16,799 bases of DNA from Flavobacteriaceae bacterium (GCA_018623655.1 JAAZVG010000018.1:1-16799); one strand, 5' to 3'; numbered from the stretch's first letter, positions 5,874-13,644 are shown. Notes: generated from the sequence alone by a model not told the origin. Numbers and translations are program-made.

Positions 5874-6764
5874 TTAAGATAGCTCTTCAGCTTGCTCAGA
5901 AACTTTTCTAAGTGGTAGATTAAGAATCAAATCAATGTATAGATTGATTTTTTGTTTTAATTCTTTTCTGTGAGTAATAAAATCTAAAAATCCGTGTTCC
6001 ATAACAAATTCTGAAGTCTGAAAACCTTCGGGTAAATCTTGCCCAGTGGTATCCTTAACTACTCTTGGTCCTGCAAAACCAATAAGAGCTCCTGGCTCGG
6101 CAATATTGATATCTCCAAGCATTGCATAGGATGCAGTAGTACCACCTGTGGTTGGATCTGTACATAGGGAAATATAAGGAAGCTTGGCTGCTTCTAGTTG
6201 AGCTAACTTAACAGAAGTTTTGGCCATTTGCATTAGTGAAAGGGCAGCTTCCATCATTCTAGCTCCCCCTGATTTTGAAATAATAACAAGAGGTGCCTTT
6301 CTCTTAATGGCAGCATCCACAGCGCGTGCGATTTTCTCACCTACAACACTACCCATCGAACCTCCAATAAAACTAAAGTCCATTGATGCAACAACGATTT
6401 CACGACCTGCTGATAACCCGTAAGCCGTTCTGATGGCGTCACTTAGCTTGGTCTTTTTCTTAGCATCAACTATTCGATTTTTATATTTTTTGGTGTCTTC
6501 AAAATTCAAAGGATCCTTTGAAGAAAGTTTTTGATTAAACTCAGTGAATGAGTTGTCATCGAAAAGTAATTCGAAATACTCCTTACTTCCGATACGCACA
6601 TGATAGTCATCTTCAGGACTTACAAAGGCGTTTTTAGCCAATTCATCAGACTCAACGATTTTCCCAGTAGGAGACTTATACCACAACCCCCTGGGAGTAT
6701 CTTTCTTCTCTTCGGTAGCTGTTTGAATTCCTTTTTCTGTTCTTTTAAACCAAGCTGATGCCAT
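5874..6764 (-). CDS. accD: Acetyl-CoA carboxylase carboxyltransferase subunit beta (AccD)
   Basis: A 296-residue subunit that, with AccA, moves the carboxyl group from carboxybiotin to acetyl-CoA to make malonyl-CoA for fatty acid synthesis. The crotonase-fold core is clear: FSFIGGSMGSVVGEKIAR (130-147), SKSGGARMMEA (163-173), CTDPTTGGTTASYAMLGD (201-218), a GFAGPRVV block (229-236) and LPEGFQTSEFVMEHGFLDFI (244-263). The N-terminal segment that forms a four-cysteine zinc ribbon in E. coli AccD is present in outline (WYKSPTGK..., then FVSPEDDYHVRIGS), but the cysteine positions are S31, G34, S49 and D52, so zinc binding looks impossible. The gene is 15 bp downstream of fbaA, which implies cotranscription. 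The ATG at 6764 gives MASAWFKRTEKG, a normal family start. Confidence 0.95.
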   Translation of the reverse strand: MASAWFKRTEKGIQTATEEKKDTPRGLWYKSPTGKIVESDELAKNAFVSPEDDYHVRIGSKEYFELLFDDNSFTEFNQKLSSKDPLNFEDTKKYKNRIVDAKKKTKLSDAIRTAYGLSAGREIVVASMDFSFIGGSMGSVVGEKIARAVDAAIKRKAPLVIISKSGGARMMEAALSLMQMAKTSVKLAQLEAAKLPYISLCTDPTTGGTTASYAMLGDINIAEPGALIGFAGPRVVKDTTGQDLPEGFQTSEFVMEHGFLDFITHRKELKQKINLYIDLILNLPLRKVSEQAEELS

Positions 6765-6779
6765 AGTCTACTGTTTTTG

Positions 6780-7853
6780 TTACAAAGTGTTGATGTTATT
6801 CAAATCTTCAAAGGCTTTCTTCAGTCGAGCTGTAAAAGTTTCTTCACCTTTTCTCAACCAAACTCTTGGGTCATAGTGCTTCTTGTTTGGCGATTCTTCA
6901 CCCTCAGGGTTACCAATCTGAGATCTAAGATAGTCGATTTTTTCAGTCATATAATCACGAATCCCTTCGGTAAAAGCGAACTGAAGGTCGGTATCGATAT
7001 TCATTTTTACTACACCGTATCCGATCGATTCTCTAATTTCCTCAACTGAAGATCCAGAGCCACCATGAAAGACAAAATCAATGGGATTATGCTCAGCGAT
7101 CTGGTATTTCTCTTCGATATAGGCTTGAGAATCCTTAAGAATGGTAGGAGTAAGCTTTACATTTCCTGGCTTGTACACTCCGTGTACATTTCCGAATGCC
7201 GCCGCAATTGTGAAGCGCGGTGAGATTTTAGATAATTCTTCGTAAGCAAAGGCTACTTCTTCAGGTTGAGTATATAATTTAGAAACATCGACATCACTAT
7301 TATCAACTCCGTCTTCTTCGCCACCAGTTACACCTAATTCAATTTCTAAAGTCATGTCCATTGCGGACATTCTTTTTAAGTATTCCTTACAAATCTCAAT
7401 ATTTTCCTCAATGGGTTCTTCAGAGAGGTCGATCATGTGAGAGCTAAAAAGTGATTTACCCGTTTCTTTATAGAATGCTTCGCTAGCATCGAGAAGACCA
7501 TCAATCCACGGCAATAACTTTTTTGCACAGTGATCAGTGTGTAGGATTACTCGAGCGCCATAAGCTTCAGCTAGTTGGTGTACGTGCTTTGCTCCAGCCA
7601 CTGCGCCGGCAATAGCCGCCTTTTGATTTTCGTTTGGTAATCCCTTTCCTGCATTAAATTGTGCTCCCCCGTTAGAAAATTGTATAATAACCGGTGCATT
7701 TAGTGCTACTGCGGTTTCCATAACCGCATTGATTGTATTTGAACCAACTACGTTAACTGCCGGTAAGGCGAAAGACTTTTCTTTGGCTAATTTAAAAATA
7801 GCTTGAACCTGGTCTCCAGTGGCTACCCCTGCAGGGATTGATGATAAACTCAT
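6780..7853 (-). CDS. fbaA: Class II fructose-bisphosphate aldolase
   Basis: A 357-residue zinc-dependent aldolase that cleaves fructose 1,6-bisphosphate to dihydroxyacetone phosphate and glyceraldehyde 3-phosphate in glycolysis, and runs the reverse reaction in gluconeogenesis. Length and motifs match the E. coli FbaA (class IIA) type. Zinc ligands are H108 in ILHTDHCAKK, H224 in FGNVHGVYKPG and H263 in FVFHGGSGSS, with catalytic D107 and the acidic pair E170/E172 in LEIELGVTGGEEDGVDN. The phosphate-binding NIDTDLQFAF block lies near 286-295. It is the first gene of an fbaA-accD pair and follows tamL after 47 bp. A TACATTTG promoter box lies in that gap, 29 nt from the ATG. Confidence 0.97.
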   Translation of the reverse strand: MSLSSIPAGVATGDQVQAIFKLAKEKSFALPAVNVVGSNTINAVMETAVALNAPVIIQFSNGGAQFNAGKGLPNENQKAAIAGAVAGAKHVHQLAEAYGARVILHTDHCAKKLLPWIDGLLDASEAFYKETGKSLFSSHMIDLSEEPIEENIEICKEYLKRMSAMDMTLEIELGVTGGEEDGVDNSDVDVSKLYTQPEEVAFAYEELSKISPRFTIAAAFGNVHGVYKPGNVKLTPTILKDSQAYIEEKYQIAEHNPIDFVFHGGSGSSVEEIRESIGYGVVKMNIDTDLQFAFTEGIRDYMTEKIDYLRSQIGNPEGEESPNKKHYDPRVWLRKGEETFTARLKKAFEDLNNINTL

Positions 7854-7882
7854 TCGTTTGTTTTTTTGATTATGTTAAGGGG

Positions 7883-7890
7883 CAAATGTA
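7883..7890 (-). promoter_or_regulatory. Candidate -7 box (TACATTTG) for fbaA-accD
   Basis: The minus strand reads TACATTTG, an exact TAnnTTTG match in the 47 bp tamL-fbaA gap, 29 nt before the fbaA ATG. A -33 TTG is not evident in the preceding tamL end. Confidence 0.5.
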
Positions 7891-7900
7891 AGAAATGCTT

Positions 7901-10303
7901 TTAAAAAGGATGATTGATTCCGACATTGAAAATGGGACGATTATTCGTTTGGTTATAAAACCAACGATTATCTCCTGTAAATGCGGGATTGTAAATCTTC
8001 CATCCTAGGTCAATCCGAAATAAAAAGTAATCGAAATCATACCGCAGACCCGCCCCAGCGCCAATGGCTAAATCTTTTAGTGAAGACCAGCCCTTAAAAA
8101 CAGCCTCTTCAACCTCAGTGTCGTCAAGAACGTTCCAAATATTTCCTACATCGGTAAAGAGTGCACCCTTAATACTTTGACTTAAGTCAAATCGCAATTC
8201 GTTACTCCAAGTAATTTTGAAGTTGGCATCATTGAATTCATTGATTTGGTTTGTTGTTCCTGGCCCAAGAGTATACGCATTCCATGATCGAATGTCATTC
8301 GATCCTCCTGCAAAGTAACTCCTGACAAACGGGACGTTATTTCCGGATCCGAATGGTAGCGCCATTCCTGCAAAGAAACGCGTCGCAAATCGGGTGTCAT
8401 CACTCAGTTCAAAATGCTTTATAGTATTGATTTCGGCTTTGATATATTGAGCGAAGGGGACTTTGAATATTGATTCTTTAGAAGAAGAGTCAATAAAATC
8501 AAGTAATGCCCCTGCTAGTTCAAATTTCAAACCAAACTGTGAATAATTTAGACTATTCCTGTTTTCTGAATTTTGAAATGAATAATTGAAGCTTGATGAT
8601 ACAATGAAGTTGTTTTCTGTAAGTCGATTTCGACGTTCATTAATTCTTCTCACTTCAAGAGCATCCTCCTTGGATAAAGGTATTGTTCCCGATAGTGTAG
8701 CATTGATAAAGGCATTTGCACCTTCTGGTATAAGCAGGTCTGCCTCGGTTATTCCCTGATTTGTGTTGAAAAAGCTAGCATAGTTGCTATCTCCTCGAAT
8801 AGGATCTGCTAAAAGATTAAGTCGGTCAAAGGTATTTCGATAAATAGAGAAAAAGTTGTCAGGATTCAAGTGATTGACATAGGTTATACTTGGGAATTCA
8901 AAGGAATACCTTCTTTTATCGGTGCGATAATTAAATCGATAAATCGCATTAAATGTCTGCCTATCTAGACCTAGGTTTTTCTGAAAATTAGTTCCGACTT
9001 GTAAGGTTGTTTGGGGATGCTTCTGTTCAGAGATGAGATTGGAAGTGGGAAAAATCATCCATAATCTTGGCACACTTAGATTGATATCAATCCCCAGCTC
9101 AGTCGTTAAGTTGTCACCGGGTAGCAGGGAATTTCCAATACTGCCGCTCAGGGCAAGGCTCAGGTTTTCATGAGAACCAAAAACATTACGTGCAAGAATA
9201 GAGGATCGAAGAGTAGTTCCTAGTTGTTGAATGTTAGAGTGTGTTAGGTCTAGATCTGCATTGAGGGCGTAACGTTTACGGTTTCTTAGATATATCGATG
9301 CCGTAAGTGTTTGATCATCCTCAGGCACTAATTCAATATTTGGGTATAAAAAGTGATTGAGATCACCTATGAGATCCACAGTGGTAGATAGAAGGCTTTG
9401 ATTGTAAGTTGTGCCAGGTTTAAAGCTAATTCTTCTAGCTACTACATCGGGATCAAAGGACAACTCATCAATACCAAAAAATTCAATTCCGTTAACAATC
9501 GATAATGTGAAGTCATTCTCAGTTGCTCCTTCGCTAAAGACTTTCGTTCGTCCGATTCGAAAAGGTCTAAAAATAGCGGTACTATCTATGATTCTCCTGA
9601 CTCTTAATTTTTTTGACTCAGAACGAGAAGTGGTGTCTCCTTGAATTTCATAGGATAGAAGACTTTTCTGAAAATCATAGATTCCTTGATTTCTTAAAAG
9701 AGAAGTTAGCTCTTGGCGATCGTTATCAACAATACTCAGGTTGAGATTCATCCCCTTCTTTAGTGGTAAGGCCATTTGGTTATTAGTGAGCACAGAATCA
9801 AACCTAGAATCTGGACTTTGCAGTTCTATTTCATCTATTGTAAAGGGTTCATTAGTCTCAATTAATATTGTTTGTTTGGCTTTAGTTGCCTTATTATTTA
9901 CTGCTATGTTGTTATCCACAGCTACATTTAGATACCCTTTCCGTTTGTAAAAATTCTTTAACCTATTGATACTTACCCCTGCAATTTCATCGGTATAAAT
10001 AACAGGTGGTTCTCCGATTCGTCTGAGCCATTTGTTGAAAAAATTTGACTTGCGTCCTGAGCTATTGTATAACCAGAGCTTGATTGGTAGGCCTAAAACT
10101 CTTTGGTTGGGTTCTTGAATGAGTTGATTGATTAATAAAGGATCCTTGGTTTGAACCCCATTGATATAAACGCGTTGCTTTTTTAACCATAGTGTTTCTG
10201 GTTCAAGCTTTTTGGTACTGCTACAGGCAGATAAAAGAAAGACTAAGAGAATAACAATTACCTTTGCGACGCGCGAACTTATTCTCAATACGTTCGATAA
10301 CAT
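7901..10303 (-). CDS. tamL: BamA/TamA-family outer-membrane lipoprotein (TamL-like)
   Basis: An 800-residue Omp85-superfamily protein. A signal peptide with a hydrophobic core (VAKVIVILLVFLL) ends in the lipobox L24-S25-A26-C27, so the mature protein should be lipidated at C27. POTRA-like repeats follow (for example the LKNFYKRKGYLNVAV helix-strand unit at 115-129), up to about residue 340. A C-terminal 16-strand-type barrel begins near 345. The barrel carries the conserved motif SNDIRSWNAYTLGPG, the Bacteroidota counterpart of the Omp85 inner-barrel motif, and ends in phenylalanine (GINHPF), a barrel insertion signal. A lipidated TamA-like protein called TamL is characteristic of Bacteroidota and works in outer-membrane homeostasis. 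BamA itself is normally not lipidated, which favours TamL. It starts 25 bp from a divergent RNA methyltransferase gene, near porT. Confidence 0.86.
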   Translation of the reverse strand: MLSNVLRISSRVAKVIVILLVFLLSACSSTKKLEPETLWLKKQRVYINGVQTKDPLLINQLIQEPNQRVLGLPIKLWLYNSSGRKSNFFNKWLRRIGEPPVIYTDEIAGVSINRLKNFYKRKGYLNVAVDNNIAVNNKATKAKQTILIETNEPFTIDEIELQSPDSRFDSVLTNNQMALPLKKGMNLNLSIVDNDRQELTSLLRNQGIYDFQKSLLSYEIQGDTTSRSESKKLRVRRIIDSTAIFRPFRIGRTKVFSEGATENDFTLSIVNGIEFFGIDELSFDPDVVARRISFKPGTTYNQSLLSTTVDLIGDLNHFLYPNIELVPEDDQTLTASIYLRNRKRYALNADLDLTHSNIQQLGTTLRSSILARNVFGSHENLSLALSGSIGNSLLPGDNLTTELGIDINLSVPRLWMIFPTSNLISEQKHPQTTLQVGTNFQKNLGLDRQTFNAIYRFNYRTDKRRYSFEFPSITYVNHLNPDNFFSIYRNTFDRLNLLADPIRGDSNYASFFNTNQGITEADLLIPEGANAFINATLSGTIPLSKEDALEVRRINERRNRLTENNFIVSSSFNYSFQNSENRNSLNYSQFGLKFELAGALLDFIDSSSKESIFKVPFAQYIKAEINTIKHFELSDDTRFATRFFAGMALPFGSGNNVPFVRSYFAGGSNDIRSWNAYTLGPGTTNQINEFNDANFKITWSNELRFDLSQSIKGALFTDVGNIWNVLDDTEVEEAVFKGWSSLKDLAIGAGAGLRYDFDYFLFRIDLGWKIYNPAFTGDNRWFYNQTNNRPIFNVGINHPF

Positions 10304-10328
10304 AATGTAAAAATAGCCTAAATAAACG

Positions 10329-11048
10329 ATGCTATCTCAGGCCAAAATACGTTTCGTTAATCAGCTCAATCGTAAGAAAATACGGTTAGATGAAGGATGC
10401 TTTATTGTTGAGGGGAGTAAAGGAGTAAGGGAAGGATTACAGGAAGGCTTAACCTTACGAGAATTGTATGTAACCGATCAATCTTCTATTCTATTTTCTG
10501 ATGCTCAGATAGTTACCGAAAAGGAGATGGGGAAGATCTCACAACTTATTACTCCATCAAATGCTTTAGCTGTTTTTGAAATTCCTCGGCTTCAAGATTG
10601 GCAACACTCTGATTGGATATTGGCACTAGATGAAATTCAAGATCCCGGAAATTTGGGAACAATTATTCGAACGGCTGATTGGTTTGGTTTCAAACATATT
10701 CTTTGCGGCCAAGGAACGGTAGACTCATTTCATCCTAAGGTGATTCAGGCGACGATGGGGTCATATGCCCGAATACAATGCCATGCAGTTGATCTTGAAA
10801 ATTGTTTAAGACAGCAGAACCGAGTTATAATTGGGGCTAATCTCGAAGGAACATCTTTAAACAGCTTCGAAATGCCTTCTAGGGGTATACTTGTGATAGG
10901 CAATGAAGGTAGAGGTTTGTCTAAGAATATTCAGAGACTTCTCGATGTAAAAATCACTATAGAAAGGGGAAAGGGGTCGAAAGTTGAAAGTCTTAATGCT
11001 GCGATTTCGACGGCAATTATCTTGCATACAATTTCCAACCGTCTTTAG
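10329..11048 (+). CDS. SpoU/TrmH-family RNA 2'-O-methyltransferase
   Basis: A 239-residue SPOUT-class enzyme that uses S-adenosylmethionine to methylate a ribose 2'-OH in rRNA or tRNA. An N-terminal substrate-binding domain (about 1-90; FIVEGSKGVREGL near 25-37) precedes the knotted catalytic domain. The three signature motifs are present: DEIQDPGNLGTIIRTADWFG (101-120, with N108 and R114), IGNEGRGLS (190-198) and ESLNAAISTAII (220-231). It resembles RlmB and its relatives, but the exact nucleotide target cannot be read from the sequence, so no symbol is given. It is divergent from tamL with only 25 bp between start codons. It converges on porT with a 32 bp overlap of coding ends. The start is the first ATG of the frame and fits the family. 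Confidence 0.92.
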   Translation: MLSQAKIRFVNQLNRKKIRLDEGCFIVEGSKGVREGLQEGLTLRELYVTDQSSILFSDAQIVTEKEMGKISQLITPSNALAVFEIPRLQDWQHSDWILALDEIQDPGNLGTIIRTADWFGFKHILCGQGTVDSFHPKVIQATMGSYARIQCHAVDLENCLRQQNRVIIGANLEGTSLNSFEMPSRGILVIGNEGRGLSKNIQRLLDVKITIERGKGSKVESLNAAISTAIILHTISNRL

Positions 11049-11688
11049 TTTCAAAACTAATTGTAAAAAGTACTGCCTTTGATTGAAGATCTTTTAGCGG
11101 ACTAGTTGCTGTCGCTTTTTGATCAGAAACTATTGGGGTAAGTATCCGTACTCCAAGCGCTAATTTGCTCTTCTTTAAATAAAAATCAACACCTGCGCCG
11201 AGCTCAATTGAGTGCATCAAACGATTGTATGGTATGGTCCATGAATCAAGTTCCTGAGAAGTTTTATAGCTAGCTAGATAACCTCCCAATATAAAGGGAT
11301 TGTAGTTGGCATGTCGTTCGCCTTGAAATTTTATAAGAAGCGGTAGCTGTATTTCAGTGATTCCGCCTTCTGGGTTTCCGACTGCAGCTCTATTTAAAAG
11401 AATTCCAGGTTCAATTCTAAGGTCGGTTCTCTCCAAAATTCGATGTTCTGCGACTAATCGAAACCCTCCAGCTATTCCATCAAATATGTTTAAAGAGGTT
11501 TTATTTATCGGTGGATTTTCTATGGTATAACTGGTACCATAATTAGTTAGATTGAATAGTATTCCGAAATTCCAAAGTTCTTCATCCGCTCCCTTCAAAT
11601 TAAGACCTGAAGGGTGCCTCTTTTGAGCTTGGCTAAACAGGCTGAAGAGCAGTGTTATAGCGATTAAGATATACCTATTTCTCAGCAT
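11017..11688 (-). CDS. porT: Type IX secretion / gliding protein PorT (SprT)
   Basis: A 223-residue secreted protein predicted to fold as a small outer-membrane beta-barrel. I chose ATG 11688 because it begins MLRNRYILIAITLLF, a signal peptide with a probable signal peptidase I site after SQA (residue 21); an earlier in-frame ATG at 11748 would bury it. Blocks shared with PorT/SprT as I know the family: LWNFGILFNLTNYG (38-51), LRIEPGILLN (89-98), EIQLPLLIKF (111-120), YNPFILGGYL (128-137) and IELGAGVDFYLKKSKLALGVR (residues about 160-180). PorT is needed for type IX secretion of proteases and adhesins. Its neighbour ubiE overlaps its start by 14 bp, a pairing common in Bacteroidota. Its end overlaps the convergent methyltransferase by 32 bp. 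Confidence 0.82.
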   Translation of the reverse strand: MLRNRYILIAITLLFSLFSQAQKRHPSGLNLKGADEELWNFGILFNLTNYGTSYTIENPPINKTSLNIFDGIAGGFRLVAEHRILERTDLRIEPGILLNRAAVGNPEGGITEIQLPLLIKFQGERHANYNPFILGGYLASYKTSQELDSWTIPYNRLMHSIELGAGVDFYLKKSKLALGVRILTPIVSDQKATATSPLKDLQSKAVLFTISFETKDGWKLYAR

Positions 11689-12415
11689 AATAGATACAGG
11701 CTGCGCCGAAGGTTTGCGGATGATAACTTGCTTTTGAAAAACCGACACGAATAAGTACCTGGGTTAGTCTTTCGTTATACGGGAATTTTTCAGCAGAATC
11801 AGAAAGGTATTTATAAGCTCTTGGATCTCTTGAAAAAAGCTTTCCGAAAAGGGGCAGAATGATTCTGCCGTGAACCTTATACAATAATCTAAGAATCGGA
11901 TTAGTAGGCATCGAGGTTTCGAGTATGGCTAAGGTGCCTCCAGGTTTTAGAACTCGAAAAATTTCAGATAAGCCAACCTCGAGATTCTCAAAATTCCTCA
12001 CTCCAAAAGCAACCGTAGCCGCATCGAAACTTTGATCGGAATAATTTAGACTTTCACTATCACCAATAACCATATCGATTTGATTGTTAAGGTGCTGCAA
12101 TTGAATCTTTTGTTTACCCACTTCTAACATTCCAGCTGAGATATCTAGGCCGGTTACCTTTGCCTGACTCGATGAGGCTATTGCAATAGCTAAGTCTCCA
12201 GTTCCTGTTGCGACGTCAAGTACTGTTTCGGGACCTAGGGATACAATATGATGAACCAGTTTTTTACGCCATGACAAGTCGACACCGAAAGTAATCATTC
12301 GGTTCAGTTTGTCGTATTCGCTAGAGATCGTATCAAACATAGTTGATACCTGCTTCTTTTTTGAATCCTTACGCTCTTTATAAGGAACGACTTTCTGGTG
12401 ATTCTCTGAGCTCAT
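11675..12415 (-). CDS. ubiE: Demethylmenaquinone methyltransferase (UbiE/MenG)
   Basis: A 246-residue class I SAM-dependent methyltransferase. In a Bacteroidota cell it should perform the final C-methylation of demethylmenaquinone to menaquinone, the quinone used by the respiratory chain, including the Na+-NQR encoded at the right edge. Signatures: YDKLNRMITFGVDLSWRK (34-51), the SAM-binding VLDVATGTGDLA (65-76), acidic D91 after strand 2 (GLDIS), FGVRNFEN (137-144) and RVLKPGG (154-160). The ATG at 12415 gives a normal VVPYKE...KKKQVSTMFDTI N-terminus. It lies 26 bp after the aminotransferase gene, with a TATCTTTG promoter box in that gap only 6 nt from the ATG. The 3' end overlaps porT by 14 bp. 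Confidence 0.95.
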   Translation of the reverse strand: MSSENHQKVVPYKERKDSKKKQVSTMFDTISSEYDKLNRMITFGVDLSWRKKLVHHIVSLGPETVLDVATGTGDLAIAIASSSQAKVTGLDISAGMLEVGKQKIQLQHLNNQIDMVIGDSESLNYSDQSFDAATVAFGVRNFENLEVGLSEIFRVLKPGGTLAILETSMPTNPILRLLYKVHGRIILPLFGKLFSRDPRAYKYLSDSAEKFPYNERLTQVLIRVGFSKASYHPQTFGAACIYYAEK

Positions 12416-12421
12416 AGGCTA

Positions 12422-12429
12422 CAAAGATA
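12422..12429 (-). promoter_or_regulatory. Candidate -7 box (TATCTTTG) for ubiE-porT
   Basis: The minus strand reads TATCTTTG, an exact TAnnTTTG match, ending 6 nt before the ubiE ATG at 12415. Transcription starting 4-7 nt past the box would give a mRNA with almost no leader. No -33 TTG is visible, so ubiE could also be read from the upstream aminotransferase gene. Confidence 0.45.
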
Positions 12430-12441
12430 CGACTGCCCTTT

Positions 12442-13632
12442 TTAAGATAATGCTTCAGAAATACGACGAATCGCTTCTTTCAGCGATTCCTCAGAAGCCG
12501 CATAAGAAATTCGAATGCAGTTCGAGTCACCGAAAGCTTCACCAGTAACGGTAGCAACACCAGCCTCTTCTAATAAATAAAGTGAGAAGTCTGAAGCGTT
12601 GTTAATGGTTTTACCTCGAAGTGTTTTACCAAAGTACTCTGAGATATCAGGAAATACGTAAAAAGCCCCCTCGGGTACATTCAGTTTAAAACCTGGAATT
12701 GCACCTAAGAGTTTTAAAACCAAATCTCTTCTTTGATGAAAGGCCTTAATCATATAATCAATTTTCGATACAGGTGCCTCTAGGGCAGTGATAACCGCTC
12801 TTTGAGCAATAGCATTCGCGCCACTAGTTACTTGACCCTGTAATTTGTTGCAAGCTTTTGCTACCCATACAGGGGCTCCGATATATCCAATACGCCATCC
12901 GGTCATTGCAAATGCTTTTGAAACACCGTTTACAGTCACTACGCGATCGTGTAGTGATGGGATTGACGCTATTGATGTGTGAGACTCTTTACTAAAATTA
13001 ATATGTTCATAAATTTCGTCAGAAACAACAATGATATTCGGGTGGTCTTTTAATACCTCGGCAAGCGCTTCTAATTCAGATTGATGATAGAAAGAACCAC
13101 TTGGGTTACACGGAGAGCTAAACCAAAGCATACGTGTTTTGTCGGTAATTGCAGCGCGTAGCTGGCTAGGAGTCATTTTGAAATCAGCCTCTATATTGGT
13201 TTTAACTTCTACAGGTACACCTTCAGCTAATTTTACTATATCGCGATAGGATACCCAGTAAGGAGCTGGAAGAATCACTTCATCACCCGGGTTTATAATA
13301 GCCATAGCAATGTTATATAGTGATTGTTTTGCACCCGTCGATACGACGATTTGATCTAAACCGTAATCAAGACCATTATCTCTTTTAAATTTCTCAGCGA
13401 TGGCTTGTTTTAGATCGGCATACCCATCTACGGGCGAGTAACTATTGTAGTTTTCATCAATGGCTTGTTTTGCAGCCTCTTTAATGAATTCGGGAATGGT
13501 GAAGTCAGGCTCACCTAAGCTTAAACCGATGATATCTTTACCTTGATTTTTTAATTCTCTAGCCTTTGCAGCCATTGCGAGAGTGGCTGAAATCTCCATT
13601 TTTTGGATGCGTTCTGACGGATGTGAATTCAT
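12442..13632 (-). CDS. Pyridoxal-phosphate-dependent aspartate aminotransferase (class I)
   Basis: A 396-residue fold-type I aminotransferase that probably interconverts aspartate and 2-oxoglutarate with oxaloacetate and glutamate in the cytoplasm. PLP-binding residues are visible: K239 in VSKAFAMTGWRIGY (Schiff-base lysine), D205 and Y208 in VSDEIYEH, N176 in SSPCNPSG, R247, and the substrate-carboxylate arginine R374 in IRISYA. The N-terminal LSLGEPDF motif (residues 37-44) is the usual one for the Thermus/Bacillus-type (subgroup I-gamma/Ib) enzymes. Substrate choice within class I (aspartate, prephenate, aromatic) cannot be fixed from sequence alone, so I withhold a symbol. It is divergent from rsmG across a 65 bp gap and is followed by ubiE after 26 bp. 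Confidence 0.92.
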   Translation of the reverse strand: MNSHPSERIQKMEISATLAMAAKARELKNQGKDIIGLSLGEPDFTIPEFIKEAAKQAIDENYNSYSPVDGYADLKQAIAEKFKRDNGLDYGLDQIVVSTGAKQSLYNIAMAIINPGDEVILPAPYWVSYRDIVKLAEGVPVEVKTNIEADFKMTPSQLRAAITDKTRMLWFSSPCNPSGSFYHQSELEALAEVLKDHPNIIVVSDEIYEHINFSKESHTSIASIPSLHDRVVTVNGVSKAFAMTGWRIGYIGAPVWVAKACNKLQGQVTSGANAIAQRAVITALEAPVSKIDYMIKAFHQRRDLVLKLLGAIPGFKLNVPEGAFYVFPDISEYFGKTLRGKTINNASDFSLYLLEEAGVATVTGEAFGDSNCIRISYAASEESLKEAIRRISEALS

Positions 13633-13644
13633 ATTTCTTGACTA

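Noticed and set aside
8182..8403. 73-codon frame inside tamL on the same strand
   Set aside because: It is an out-of-frame shadow over the conserved barrel motif region of tamL, whose frame is intact.
11689..11748. Longer porT reading frame starting at 11748
   Set aside because: It would place 20 polar residues before a good signal peptide and lies entirely in the ubiE coding region.
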